Shown here piece by piece: positions 17,326-26,453 of a stretch of DNA of 59,957 nt. Within the stretch, counting starts at the first letter, position 1. Each line of letters opens with the position of its first letter. The notes under the pieces were generated by a model that made no database searches, was not told the origin of the DNA, and was given only the letters and a program-made list of their open reading frames with translations. The position numbers were made by a program, and so were the translations under genes. The stretch comes from Caenispirillum bisanense (GTDB lineage Bacteria; Pseudomonadota; Alphaproteobacteria; Rhodospirillales; UBA2165), in assembly GCA_945877815.1 (NCBI GenBank), contig CAMDWJ010000026.1:1-59957 (forward strand). Reading direction: 5' to 3'.

Positions 17326-18108
17326 ATGGAAGCGAGATTGGATGGCCGCGCGGCCCTGATTACCGGCGGCAGCCGCGGCTTGGGCCGTGCCATGGCGATG
17401 GAGTTCGCGCGATCGGGCGCCGATGTGGGCATTATCGCGCGCCGGGCGGAGGTTGTTGCAAAGACGGTTGAGGAAATTAAGAAAGAATCGAAGGGCAAGG
17501 TCTTCGGCTACGCGGGCGACATCGCCAAGGCCGACGACATCAATCGCATCTTCGCTCAGGCCGGCAAGGATTTGGGCCGCGTCGATATCGTCGTCAATAA
17601 TGCCGGCACCTCGATGGCGCGCCCGTTTGAAAAAATCAGCGACGAGGATTGGCATGCCGATCTGGAGCTTAAGCTGTTCGGTGCGATCCGGATGATCCGC
17701 TTAGCGCTTCCCGGCATGAAGGAACGGCGATGGGGCCGCATCGTCAATATCGTCAATACGGGCGGTAAAACGCCGCGCGCCAATTCCGCGCCGACGACGG
17801 TGAGTCGCGCGGCGGGAATCGCTTTGACCAAGGTTTTGGCCGGCGAATGTGCACCCTACAATATCCTGGTCAATGCGTTGTGTACTGGTCTCATCATCAC
17901 CGACCAGACGGAACGGATCACCCAGTCGCGGGCACCTGGTCTGCCGCTCGACGAGGCGATCGTTGAATTGGGCAAAACCATCCCGCTCGGCCGCTTGGGC
18001 ACGGCCGAGGAATACGCGAACGTTGCGTGTTTCCTGTGTTCCGATGCGAATGGCTATGTGACCGGGACCGCGATCAATATCGACGGCGGAGCGTCGCCGG
18101 TAACCTAA
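17326..18108 (+). CDS. Short-chain dehydrogenase/reductase family protein, atypical active site
   Basis: This Rossmann-fold SDR of about 260 residues has the coenzyme motif ITGGSRGLGRAM near residues 11-22, NNAG near 89-92 and a C-terminal GTAINIDGG typical of classical SDRs. In the catalytic segment, around residues 147-166, the sequence is NSAPTTVSRAAGIALTK. The canonical Tyr-xxx-Lys is replaced by Thr-xxx-Arg, so normal proton relay is doubtful or uses other residues. The gene starts 10 bases after the crotonase stop with GAGGAAAG upstream and clearly belongs to the operon. Redox of a hydroxyacyl or keto intermediate is the likely job. Confidence 0.83.
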   Translation: MEARLDGRAALITGGSRGLGRAMAMEFARSGADVGIIARRAEVVAKTVEEIKKESKGKVFGYAGDIAKADDINRIFAQAGKDLGRVDIVVNNAGTSMARPFEKISDEDWHADLELKLFGAIRMIRLALPGMKERRWGRIVNIVNTGGKTPRANSAPTTVSRAAGIALTKVLAGECAPYNILVNALCTGLIITDQTERITQSRAPGLPLDEAIVELGKTIPLGRLGTAEEYANVACFLCSDANGYVTGTAINIDGGASPVT

Positions 18109-18136
18109 TTTATTTTTCTGAATGGCAGGAGTGAAG

Positions 18137-19525
18137 ATGGTCGAACTCGGCTGGGATGAATCTGCCGACGTCGTCGTCATTGGCGGCGGCGGCGCGGGAT
18201 TGCGGGCAGGCCTCGCCGCGGCGAAGGCCGGGGCTGACGTGTTGTTGCTCGAAAAGATGGAGCATCCCGGCGGCAAGACCGCGATGTCGATCGGCATCAT
18301 CACGGCCTCAGAAACGTCCTATCAGAAGAAGGCTAAGGTCAAGGACAGCCACGCCAAGCATTTCGCGGACCTCGCGGCGATGGCCAAGGCTGCGGGCCAG
18401 CCGATGGACGTTCCGGCGACCAAATTCATGATCCGCGAATGTTCGAAGGAAATCGACGCGCTCAATGCGATGGGCGTGCGTTTCACCGGCCCGCACCCCG
18501 AAGGCCCGCACGGCACCCCGCGCATGCACGTCATCCAGCCCGACTGCCGCGCCATGGCAGAAATTTTGATCCGCACCTGCAAGCGCGCGGGCGTGCGCAT
18601 CGCCTGCAATATGCCCGGCGCGGAGTTGGTGCTCGATCATCGCGGCCATGTGGTCGGCGTGCGCTCCGACGGGCCGGATGGACCGCGCCGCATTCAGGCG
18701 AGCGCCGTAGTTCTGGCGGCCGGCGATTACAGTGCCAACACAGCGTTGGTGCGCAAGGTGGCGCCCAAGTTGAAACTAGCCGAACCCTTGCGCGCTTTCG
18801 CGACCGGCGATGGGCACGGCATGGCGATGCGCATCGGAGCCGCGACCCGCAATATGAGCCGCGTCAATACGCCGCAGATGCGGTTTCCGGATTGGCCGCA
18901 CGTCGAGCCGTCGCCGGGTTTGGTCGGGGCGGGTGCCAAATTGGTGACGCGCAAAGGCGAACGTATCCGCACCAAGCTCGATGAATCGGTCCTGCTGCCG
19001 GGATTCGAGGATCGCTGGGAAGATATTTTCATCGTCATCGACCGCGACACCGCGGCGAAGCTCGCGAAGGCGTCCGACGATGTCGGACCTGGGCGGGACG
19101 GCTGGGTTCGCACTGGCAAACCGTTCATCGGCACGGCGCCTAAGGTTGGCTATGCATATCTCGACGATTGTCGCGATTGGTCCTGGCATCGCGAGGCGCG
19201 CACCCTGACGGCGGCTGCCAAACATATTGGCTGTACGGCGGCCGCGCTCGAAAAGACGCTCGGGCCCAAGTCGGAAGGCCCCTTCCATTTGCTGGGGCCG
19301 GTGCGGCGCGTGATCGCCAATTCCGGCGGCGGCGTGTCGACCGATTTCAAATTGAATGTAGTCAGCACCGAAGGCGCGCCGATCAAGGGGCTTTACGGCG
19401 CGGGCGTCAACGCGCGGCTGATCTCGTTCATGGGTGGGCACGGCTATGCCTTCGCTTGGGCGATGGCCTCGGGGCGCATCGCCGGCACAAACGCCGCCGA
19501 ATACGCGGAATCAGTTCGGCGTTAG
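18137..19525 (+). CDS. FAD-dependent oxidoreductase (fumarate reductase / TcuA-like flavoprotein)
   Basis: A flavoprotein of about 462 residues has the FAD-binding motif VVVIGGGGAGLRAGLAAAKAG near residues 11-31 and an EKMEHPGGKT segment. Its end, GLYGAGVNARLISFMGGHGYAFAWAMASGRIAG, is typical of the FAD_binding_2 family (fumarate reductase, 3-ketosteroid dehydrogenase, tricarballylate dehydrogenase). ATG 18137 is chosen over ATG 18122 because GGCAGGAG lies just upstream of it. It is the last gene of the catabolic run and overlaps the 3' end of nrdB tail-to-tail by 15 bases. Introduction of a C=C bond into a carboxylate substrate is plausible but unproven. Confidence 0.82.
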   Translation: MVELGWDESADVVVIGGGGAGLRAGLAAAKAGADVLLLEKMEHPGGKTAMSIGIITASETSYQKKAKVKDSHAKHFADLAAMAKAAGQPMDVPATKFMIRECSKEIDALNAMGVRFTGPHPEGPHGTPRMHVIQPDCRAMAEILIRTCKRAGVRIACNMPGAELVLDHRGHVVGVRSDGPDGPRRIQASAVVLAAGDYSANTALVRKVAPKLKLAEPLRAFATGDGHGMAMRIGAATRNMSRVNTPQMRFPDWPHVEPSPGLVGAGAKLVTRKGERIRTKLDESVLLPGFEDRWEDIFIVIDRDTAAKLAKASDDVGPGRDGWVRTGKPFIGTAPKVGYAYLDDCRDWSWHREARTLTAAAKHIGCTAAALEKTLGPKSEGPFHLLGPVRRVIANSGGGVSTDFKLNVVSTEGAPIKGLYGAGVNARLISFMGGHGYAFAWAMASGRIAGTNAAEYAESVRR

Positions 19526-20635
19526 GCCCGACGTCATGTTGGCAGCGCGGCGGTCGAACTGGGCCCACACGCCTGCGGCACCGTCCCAGCTGCCGCTGCT
19601 CGCCGCCTTTGAATATTCGGTGGCGCGTTGCTCGAAGAAGTTCGCATGCTCGACGCCGTTAAGGATCTCGACGATCCAGGGCAGCGGATGCGGCTTGATC
19701 TGCTGGTAGTTGCCATCGCTTTCCGCGAAATAGCCGTAGACCGTCGGCAGCTTGAGCTGGGTGAGGCGCCAATCGGCGATGTAGCGGACATACGATTGGA
19801 TGTCCTTGGCATTCATGCCCTCGACTTCGCCGAGGCTGAAAGCCAGATCTACGAAACGTTCCTCTAGAGCGACCATCGATTTGGCGACATCGACGATATC
19901 GTCGCGCACCGACGCCGTCACCGCGCCGGTTTCGCGGTTCCATTCATGGAATAGGCGGATGATGCCCTCGCAATGCAGGCTTTCGTCGCGCACTGACCAG
20001 CTCACGATCTGGCCCATTCCGTTCATCTTGTTGTGGCGCGGGAAATTGAGCAGCATGGCAAAGCTGGCGAACAGCGACATGCCTTCGGTGAAGGCGCCGA
20101 ACATCGCCAAGGTGCGCGCGACGTCGGCGACGGTTTCGACGCCGAAGGTATGCATATAATCGGCCTTGGCGCGCATCGCCTCGTAATCGCGGAAGGCCTC
20201 GAATTCGGTCTTCGGCATGCCGAGAGTCTTGAGCAGCAGGGCATAGGCGTCGATATGCACCGTCTCCATGTTCGTGAAGGCGGCCATCATCATCTGGATG
20301 GCGAGCGGCTGAAAGATCGGCGTGTAGCGCTTGAGATAATTGTCGCCGACTTCAATGTCCGACTGGGTGAAGAACCGGAAAATCTGAGTCAGCAGGGCGC
20401 GGTCGGCGTCTGTGACGCGATCCGACGTCCAATCCTTGATGTCGTTGCCGAGTGGAACTTCCTCGCCCATCCAATGGGTCTGCTGCTGGCGCTTCCAGAA
20501 ATCGTACGCCCAGGAATAGCGTTCGACATCGTAGGTGCCGGTCGAGTCCAGCAGACCGATGCGGCCCTTGCCGATCAGGGTCTTCGGATTGAGGCTGGAC
20601 AGATCCGTGATTATTGACATGCCATTTATTGACAT
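19511..20635 (-). CDS. nrdB: Class Ia ribonucleotide reductase, beta subunit (R2)
   Basis: R2 carries the diiron-tyrosyl radical that NrdA needs to reduce ribonucleoside diphosphates. The product of about 374 residues shows the ligand helices: Glu in SDIEVGDNYL, Glu and His in FTNMETVHIDAYAL with the radical Tyr in the same segment, and Glu and His in VRDESLHCEGIIRLFH. ATG 20635 overlaps the nrdA end by 10 bases; ATG 20620 (MSIITDLSS) is an alternative, five codons in. The two starts sit in two copies of the 11-base sequence TTATTGACATG (20611 and 20628 on the plus strand). It is the second gene of the riboswitch-controlled operon. Confidence 0.95.
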   Translation of the reverse strand: MSINGMSIITDLSSLNPKTLIGKGRIGLLDSTGTYDVERYSWAYDFWKRQQQTHWMGEEVPLGNDIKDWTSDRVTDADRALLTQIFRFFTQSDIEVGDNYLKRYTPIFQPLAIQMMMAAFTNMETVHIDAYALLLKTLGMPKTEFEAFRDYEAMRAKADYMHTFGVETVADVARTLAMFGAFTEGMSLFASFAMLLNFPRHNKMNGMGQIVSWSVRDESLHCEGIIRLFHEWNRETGAVTASVRDDIVDVAKSMVALEERFVDLAFSLGEVEGMNAKDIQSYVRYIADWRLTQLKLPTVYGYFAESDGNYQQIKPHPLPWIVEILNGVEHANFFEQRATEYSKAASSGSWDGAAGVWAQFDRRAANMTSGLTPN

Positions 20636-22554
20636 GAGAGGCACTCTTCGTAATCGGTACGCTCCTCGGCGACGAGCGGGGCTTCGTTCGCCGTTTCCGT
20701 GCCGCCGGCAAAGCCCGCGCGCGAGATGGATTTGGAGCGGCAGTAATAGAGGCTCTTCATGCCTTTCTCCCACGCCGTCCAATGCAGCATATGGAGATCC
20801 CATTTTTCGATATCGGCGGGCAGGTAGAGATTGATCGACTGGCTCTGGCAAATGAAGGGCGCGCGGTCGGCGGCAAGCTCGATGATCCAGCGTTGATCGA
20901 TTTCGAAGGCCGTGCGGAAGACGGCTTTTTCGTCGTCGCTCAGGGCGTCCAGATGCTGCACGGACCCTTCGTGTTCGAGGATCGATTGCCAGGTTTCCGG
21001 GGTATCGATGCCCTTTTCCACAAGCAGGCTTTCGAGGTGCGGATTGCGGATAACGAATGCACCGGACAGAGTCTTGTGGGTGTAGATATTGGCCGGGATC
21101 GGCTCGATGCAGGCACTGGTGCCGCCGCAGATGATGCTGATCGAGGCGGTCGGCGCGATCGATAGTTTATGGCTAAAGCGCGCTTTCATGCCGCGTTCCA
21201 GCGCATCGAGGCATGGACCGCGTTCCTCGGCGAGCAGAACCGACGCGCGGTCCGCCTCGGTGCGGATCTTGCGGAAAATCCGCATGTTCCAGGATTTCGC
21301 CACCACGCTTTCGAACGGTACGCCGCGTGCCTGAAGAAAGGTATGGAATCCCATCACGCCGATGCCGACCGAGCGCTCGCGTAAAGCGGAATAGGTCGCG
21401 TTCTTCATCCCCGCGGGTGCCACTTCGATGAAGTTGGTCAGCACATTGTCGAGCATGCGGAGCACGTCTTCGACCAGTTGGTCGTTGCCCTGCCATTCGT
21501 CCCAGGTTTCGATATTGAGCGAGGCGAGGCAGCACACGGCGGTGCGTTCCTCGTCGCGATGATCCTTTCCGGTCGCCAGCACGATCTCGCTGCACAGGTT
21601 GGAGCTGGAGACCTTAAGGCCGAGTTCGCGTTGATGCTTGGGCAGGGCGCGATTGACCGCGTCGATATAAAGCAGATAGGGCTCGCCGGTTTGCAGGCGC
21701 GTTTCGAGGATACGTTGCCACAGTTGGCGTGCGTCGACCTCGCGCAGGACTTCGTCGTTCTTCGGGCTGCGCAGCGCGAACATCTTGCCGTCGCGCACCG
21801 CATGCATGAATTCGTCGGTGATATTGATGCCGTGATGAAGATTGAGGCCCTTGCGGTTGAAGTCGCCGGACGCCTTGCGGATTTCCAGGAATTCCTCGAT
21901 CTCCGGATGATGGACGTCGAGATAGACGGCCGCCGATCCGCGCCGCAACGAACCTTGGCTGATCGCAAGGGTCAGCCCGTCCATCACATGGATGAAGGGA
22001 ATGATGCCGGACGTTTCACCGCAGCCTTTGACCGCTTCGCCGATGGAGCGCACGCTGCCCCAATAGGTGCCGATGCCGCCGCCGTTGGACGCGAGCCAGA
22101 CATTTTCGTTCCAGGTGTCGACGATGCCGTCGAGCGAATCCGGTACCGAATTCAGGAAGCATGAAATTGGCAGGCCGCGCGTGGTGCCGCCATTGCTGAG
22201 GATCGGTGTCGAGGGCATGAACCAGAGGCGCGACATGGCGTCATAGAGCCGCTGAGCATGGGCGATATCGTCGGCATAGGCGCACGAGACGCGCGCGAAC
22301 ATGTCTTGGAAGCTTTCGCCGGGCAGCAGATAGCGATCAGTGAGTGTCGCCTTTCCAAAAGCAGTTAACAGACCGTCGCGCCCGCGATCGAGCTTGAGGT
22401 CGGACGGCATCGGAGGTCGGGCGAGGGGGGCTGGCAGAGGAGCTGGAGCCGATGGTCGCACGAGCGTTTGGGAAGTCTTTGCGTGATCGTGCATGACGTC
22501 GCGCAGATCGATAAAACGGCCGTTGCGGTCCAGGTCGAAAGCCAGAGAATTCAT
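20626..22554 (-). CDS. nrdA: Class Ia ribonucleotide reductase, alpha subunit (R1)
   Basis: This is the catalytic subunit, about 642 residues. Visible active-site parts are the Cys in GLPISCFLN, the NLCSE loop with the Asn-Cys-Glu set, the relay tyrosines in SLYYCRS and the C-terminal redox pair in ECLSCQ. No N-terminal ATP-cone is present; residues 1-60 are low-complexity and proline-rich, so the usual dATP activity switch is probably absent. ATG 22554 follows a CGGGGG tract and begins the conserved region; 18 upstream codons are in frame but unlikely to be used. The 5' leader holds a cobalamin riboswitch. Confidence 0.96.
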   Translation of the reverse strand: MNSLAFDLDRNGRFIDLRDVMHDHAKTSQTLVRPSAPAPLPAPLARPPMPSDLKLDRGRDGLLTAFGKATLTDRYLLPGESFQDMFARVSCAYADDIAHAQRLYDAMSRLWFMPSTPILSNGGTTRGLPISCFLNSVPDSLDGIVDTWNENVWLASNGGGIGTYWGSVRSIGEAVKGCGETSGIIPFIHVMDGLTLAISQGSLRRGSAAVYLDVHHPEIEEFLEIRKASGDFNRKGLNLHHGINITDEFMHAVRDGKMFALRSPKNDEVLREVDARQLWQRILETRLQTGEPYLLYIDAVNRALPKHQRELGLKVSSSNLCSEIVLATGKDHRDEERTAVCCLASLNIETWDEWQGNDQLVEDVLRMLDNVLTNFIEVAPAGMKNATYSALRERSVGIGVMGFHTFLQARGVPFESVVAKSWNMRIFRKIRTEADRASVLLAEERGPCLDALERGMKARFSHKLSIAPTASISIICGGTSACIEPIPANIYTHKTLSGAFVIRNPHLESLLVEKGIDTPETWQSILEHEGSVQHLDALSDDEKAVFRTAFEIDQRWIIELAADRAPFICQSQSINLYLPADIEKWDLHMLHWTAWEKGMKSLYYCRSKSISRAGFAGGTETANEAPLVAEERTDYEECLSCQ

Positions 22555-22674
22555 ATATATAACCCCCGAAGTATGAACGGTTCGGCGCTGCGATAGAGGC
22601 GGATTCAAGTTGGATGTGGCGCAAGACCACCCTTGAAAGCACCCAATCGGGACACCCCGCCCCGAGAACGTTCC

Positions 22675-22869
22675 AGCGTTTGTGGCAGGTCTCCTGGCTT
22701 GCGGATCTTCGCCCCCGTCAGACCTTCCCGGCCTTTCGGCCAGTGGTACACCCGTGACGATAGCTCTCCACTCACAGTTGCGGGGGCAGCCCCGGATTTG
22801 CCGCGATTTCGCGACCCACCGGGTTCCCTCTTAGCCCTAGATATGGGGATCTAGAGAACCGTAAACGCT
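22675..22869 (-). ncRNA. Cobalamin (AdoCbl) riboswitch upstream of nrdAB
   Basis: The minus-strand leader of nrdA contains the conserved elements in order: a closing stem P1 with arms AGCGTTT (5', 22869-22863) and AAACGCT (3', 22681-22675), then GGGCTAAGAGGGAA, CCGGTGGG, AAATCCGG, GCTGCCCCCGCAACTG, then the B12-box region ending CCAGGAGACCTGCC. All the hallmark segments of the B12 riboswitch class are present. The 3' end of the aptamer lies about 120 bases before the nrdA start. Binding of adenosylcobalamin in this class normally shuts down the downstream gene by hiding the ribosome site or by termination. Confidence 0.93.
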
Positions 22870-22906
22870 ACATTTTGTAGCTTACACCGATGATTTTTGA
22901 AGTCAA
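22867..22906 (-). promoter_or_regulatory. Predicted nrdA promoter with palindrome over the -10
   Basis: On the minus strand TTGACT (22906-22901) and TAAGCT (22884-22879) form a sigma-70-like promoter with a 16-base spacer; a start near 22872 would put the transcript's first bases at the riboswitch P1 stem. A perfect palindrome GCTACA-TTT-TGTAGC (22867-22881), extendable to GTAA...TTAC at 22861-22885, covers the -10 and start region. It looks like an operator, for example for an NrdR-like repressor, though it does not match the NrdR box well. Confidence 0.5.
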
Positions 22907-22921
22907 GAGTCGCCTACGGAT

Positions 22922-23560
22922 TCAAGCTACAGCAGGCGTTTTCCGAGTCAATCCGCCCTTGTCGACGATGAAACGTGTGACCTCGTCGACACCCTTATTA
23001 ATTTTCAAGTTGCTGAACAGGAACGGGCGTTCGCCGCGCATCTTGCGGGCGTCGCGGTCCATCACTCCGAGATCGGCGCCGACCATGGGGGCGAGATCGA
23101 TCTTGTTGATCACGAGCAGGTCCGAGCGCGTGATCCCGGGCCCGCCCTTGCGCGGAATTTTATCGCCTGCCGAAACGTCGATCACATAGATGGTGAGATC
23201 GGCCAGCTCCGGCGAGAAGGTGGCGGCCAGATTATCGCCGCCCGATTCGACAAAGACGACGTCGAGGTCGGTGAAGCGTTGACACATCTCGTCGATGGCC
23301 GCCAGGTTCATCGATGCGTCTTCGCGGATCGCGGTGTGCGGGCACCCGCCGGTTTCCACGCCCATGATGCGGTCGGGGGTAAGGGCGCCCGATCGCGTCA
23401 GGAATTCGGCATCCTCGCGGGTATAAATATCGTTGGTAATGGCGGCCACGTTGAAATCCTCGCGCATGTTCTTGCACAGGCGGTCGAGTAGCGCGGTCTT
23501 GCCGGTACCGACGGGGCCGCCAATGCCGACGCGGAGTGGCCCCGAACTGTTCTTGGTCAT
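22922..23560 (-). CDS. ureG: Urease accessory GTPase UreG
   Basis: UreG is the GTPase that powers nickel delivery into urease. The product is 212 residues, the family length, with the P-loop [14 protein letters not shown] near residues 11-24, the switch segment [11 protein letters not shown], the metal-binding CPH motif in [15 protein letters not shown] and the [13 protein letters not shown] nucleotide-specificity region. ATG 23560 overlaps the ureF stop as ATGA. It is the last gene of the urease operon; the nrdA promoter begins right after it. Confidence 0.97.
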   Translation of the reverse strand: MTKNSSGPLRVGIGGPVGTGKTALLDRLCKNMREDFNVAAITNDIYTREDAEFLTRSGALTPDRIMGVETGGCPHTAIREDASMNLAAIDEMCQRFTDLDVVFVESGGDNLAATFSPELADLTIYVIDVSAGDKIPRKGGPGITRSDLLVINKIDLAPMVGADLGVMDRDARKMRGERPFLFSNLKINKGVDEVTRFIVDKGGLTRKTPAVA

Positions 23561-24249
23561 GAACGGAACAGCCTCGTATATTGGGTTTCGTGTTTGATGG
23601 AGGTCCAATCGACGATTGCGGCGGCGCTGCCGGAACGATTGGGCATTTGATTGAGCGCTGTCGTTACGGTCGCAAGGATCGTCGGACGAAGCGTCTCGAT
23701 GACCCGTTGCCCGGCATATTGTCCGAGCGGAATAAGCCGCACGCCCGCCGATACGAGATTCGCGGCGGCCGCCTGGATATAGGCGAGCAAGGCCGGGCGC
23801 AGTGGAATTCCCGAAATGGCGGCGGCCATGGCGACAGCCGTGGGATAGGCGTGCATCGGAACCGCATTGGCGAAGCGTTCGAGCTTTTCGGACGGAGCGC
23901 TTTCACGCAGCGTCTTAAGGAAGGCGTTTCCTTGCTTGGCGCTTTCCAGGGCCAGTTCCGCCGTGCCGCGCGTGGCGGCCGCGCGCTCGGTGACCTCGGC
24001 GAGCGCCGCGTCGTCGTTCGCGGTGGCGGCGCGCCAGGTTTGCGCGAAGAAGGCGCCGTCCATGCGTCCGGCGCCGAAGGCGATGATCCCCTCGACCCAT
24101 CGCGCGAGGCTTGCCTCGTCATGCACAAATCCGGATTCGACCGCATATTCGAGACCATGCGAATAGGCGTAGGCGCCGACCGGGTAGGCCGGCGAGAGCC
24201 AAGCCATCAAACGATACAGACCGTCATCCGTGATGGTGTCCGTGACCAT
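23557..24249 (-). CDS. ureF: Urease accessory protein UreF
   Basis: UreF is part of the UreD-UreF-UreG complex that loads nickel and activates apo-urease. The 230-residue product shows the family opening [24 protein letters not shown] and the late segment [18 protein letters not shown] 24249 is chosen because GGAGAA lies just upstream and it starts the conserved part. It overlaps the histidine-rich end of ureE by 26 bases and is coupled to ureG by ATGA. Confidence 0.95.
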   Translation of the reverse strand: MVTDTITDDGLYRLMAWLSPAYPVGAYAYSHGLEYAVESGFVHDEASLARWVEGIIAFGAGRMDGAFFAQTWRAATANDDAALAEVTERAAATRGTAELALESAKQGNAFLKTLRESAPSEKLERFANAVPMHAYPTAVAMAAAISGIPLRPALLAYIQAAAANLVSAGVRLIPLGQYAGQRVIETLRPTILATVTTALNQMPNRSGSAAAIVDWTSIKHETQYTRLFRS

Positions 24250-24733
24250 TGCTTTCTCCATGAGAATGCAGGTGTGAATCTGACTGTCCATGCCCAGTGT
24301 CCGCATACGCCCCGGGCTCGGGCGCGAACGGCGCCTGTCGACGTTGGGTATGTGCACCGAGATGTTCGATCATGTGCGCCAGAACATGATCGTATGCGAT
24401 TCTTAACGCGCCGCTACCCAAAACTTGTAACGGCGTATGACGATTTCCGAGATGCCAGGCAACGCGTGCTGTTTCTGCCGCATCGTGGCAGACAATATCC
24501 AGAACGTCTTCGGCAGCCGCGCGCACGACAATGGTTTCGCCAGACTCGAGAACGAGTCCGTCGCCGTCCTCGATGCGGGTAGTCTCGGCGAGATCGAGTA
24601 GAAAATCCCGCCCGCGATCGTCCGTCATGCGGATGCGGCGGCGATAACGGTCGTCGAAGATGAGGATGACACGCGCCACGGCATCACGCTCCGACCAGGC
24701 ATGGGCTCGAACGACGGACGTGGCTTTCTGCAT
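24224..24733 (-). CDS. ureE: Urease accessory nickel chaperone UreE
   Basis: UreE binds nickel and hands it to the UreDFG-urease complex. The 169-residue protein has the N-terminal peptide-binding domain (about 1-75, with DRGRDFLLDL), the metal-binding domain with GNRHTPLQV and DHVLAHMIEHLGA near 95-125, and a C-terminal histidine-rich tail (GHGQSDSHLHSHG and further His) that can store extra nickel. It starts 7 bases after the ureC stop. Confidence 0.95.
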   Translation of the reverse strand: MQKATSVVRAHAWSERDAVARVILIFDDRYRRRIRMTDDRGRDFLLDLAETTRIEDGDGLVLESGETIVVRAAAEDVLDIVCHDAAETARVAWHLGNRHTPLQVLGSGALRIAYDHVLAHMIEHLGAHTQRRQAPFAPEPGAYADTGHGQSDSHLHSHGESNGHGHHHG

Positions 24734-24740
24734 TCGGCCC

Positions 24741-26450
24741 TCAGAATAGAAAGTAACGTTGGGCGAGGGGCAATTCGCGTGCCGGCTCGCAGGTCAGGTG
24801 GACGCCGTCAGCGCGCACTTCATAGGTTTCGGTGTCGACGTCGATCTTCGGCGTGTAATCGTTGAGCGCCATATCGGCTTTGGTCACGGTACGCGTCCCG
24901 GTGACAGCCAGTACGGTCTTTTGCAACCCGATTTTTTCGGCAACGCGGCCAACCAAGGCAGCTTCCGAGATGAACGTGACCGAGCTGTGCGCTAGGGCGC
25001 CGCCGAAGGCGCCGAACATCGGCCGGTAATGCACCGGCTGCGGTGTCGGGATCGAGGCGTTGGGATCGCCCATTGCGGCCGCGGCAATCATGCCGCATTT
25101 CAGGACCATGTCCGGTTTGACGCCAAAGAACATGGGCTTCCACACCACGAGATCGGCGAGCTTGCCGGCCTCGATCGAACCTACATGTTTGGCGATGCCA
25201 TGGGTGCGCGCGGGATTGATGGTGTATTTGGCGATATAGCGTTTGACCCGGAAATTGTCGTTGTCGCCCTTTTCGCCTGCCAGCGCGCCACGTTGCTTCT
25301 TCATTTTGTCGGCGGTCTGCCAGGTTCGGATGATTACCTCGCCAACCCTGCCCATGGCCTGGCTGTCCGACGAAATCATCGAGAAGGCGCCGAGATCGTG
25401 CAGGATATCCTCGGCGGCGATGGTTTCGCGGCGGATGCGGCTTTCGGCGAAAGCGACATCTTCCGGGATGCGCGGATCGAGATGATGGCAGACCATCAGC
25501 ATGTCGAGATGCTCGTCCACCGTATTGATCGTGAAGGGGCGCGTCGGATTGGTCGATGACGGCAGCACGTTGGCTTCGCCGCACACCTTGATAATATCGG
25601 GCGCATGGCCCCCGCCGGCACCTTCGGTATGAAAGGCATGGATGGTGCGGCCTTTGAAGGCCGCGATGGTGTTTTCGACGAAGCCCGATTCGTTGAGCGT
25701 ATCGGTGTGGATCGCGACCTGGATATCCATCTCCTCTGCTACCGACAGGCACGCATCGATCGCCGCCGGGGTGGTCCCCCAGTCCTCGTGCAGCTTGAGA
25801 CCGCAGGCGCCGGCGGCCACTTGTTCGACCAGGGCGTCGCGTTGCGACGCGTTGCCCTTGCCGAAGAAACCGATATTCATCGGAAAGGCTTCGACGGCCT
25901 GCATCATGCGCGCAAGGTGCCAAGGCCCCGGGGTGCAGGTCGTCGCATTGGTTCCATCGGCCGGGCCGGTGCCACCGCCCAGCATCGTCGTGATACCCGA
26001 ATAAAGCGCGTCGTCGATGAGTTGCGGACAGATCCAATGGATGTGTGAATCGATGCCGCCGGCGGTCACGATGCGGCCTTCGCCGGCGATGATTTCGGTG
26101 CCGGGGCCGATCACGATATCGACGCCGGGCTGGATGTCCGGATTGCCGGCCTTGCCGATGGTGGCGATGCGTCCATCCTTGATGCCGATATCGGCCTTGA
26201 TGATGCCTGTATAATCGACGATCAGCGCATTGGTAATGACGGTGTCGGCCGCGCCCTGCGCGCGGCTCGCCTGGCTTTGACCCATGCCGTCCCGAATAAC
26301 CTTGCCGCCGCCGAATTTCACTTCTTCGCCGTAGACCGTTTTGTCCTGTTCGACCTCGATGAAGAGATCGGTGTCGGCCAAGCGGACCTTGTCGCCTACG
26401 GTCGGTCCGAACATTGCCGCATAGGCTTGGCGCTCGATCTTGTAAGCCAT
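24741..26450 (-). CDS. ureC: Urease subunit alpha
   Basis: This is the catalytic subunit of nickel urease, 569 residues, full length. Nickel ligands are visible: HxH in [13 protein letters not shown] near residue 135, the carbamylated lysine in [12 protein letters not shown] near 218, His in [10 protein letters not shown] near 247, His in [13 protein letters not shown] near 273 and Asp in [11 protein letters not shown] near 361. The flap Cys/His is in MVCHHLDP. It follows ureB by 3 bases. It hydrolyses urea to ammonia and carbamate in the cytoplasm, using urea delivered by the UrtABCDE transporter encoded upstream in the same direction. Confidence 0.98.
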   Translation of the reverse strand: MAYKIERQAYAAMFGPTVGDKVRLADTDLFIEVEQDKTVYGEEVKFGGGKVIRDGMGQSQASRAQGAADTVITNALIVDYTGIIKADIGIKDGRIATIGKAGNPDIQPGVDIVIGPGTEIIAGEGRIVTAGGIDSHIHWICPQLIDDALYSGITTMLGGGTGPADGTNATTCTPGPWHLARMMQAVEAFPMNIGFFGKGNASQRDALVEQVAAGACGLKLHEDWGTTPAAIDACLSVAEEMDIQVAIHTDTLNESGFVENTIAAFKGRTIHAFHTEGAGGGHAPDIIKVCGEANVLPSSTNPTRPFTINTVDEHLDMLMVCHHLDPRIPEDVAFAESRIRRETIAAEDILHDLGAFSMISSDSQAMGRVGEVIIRTWQTADKMKKQRGALAGEKGDNDNFRVKRYIAKYTINPARTHGIAKHVGSIEAGKLADLVVWKPMFFGVKPDMVLKCGMIAAAAMGDPNASIPTPQPVHYRPMFGAFGGALAHSSVTFISEAALVGRVAEKIGLQKTVLAVTGTRTVTKADMALNDYTPKIDVDTETYEVRADGVHLTCEPARELPLAQRYFLF

Positions 26451-26453
26451 GCG

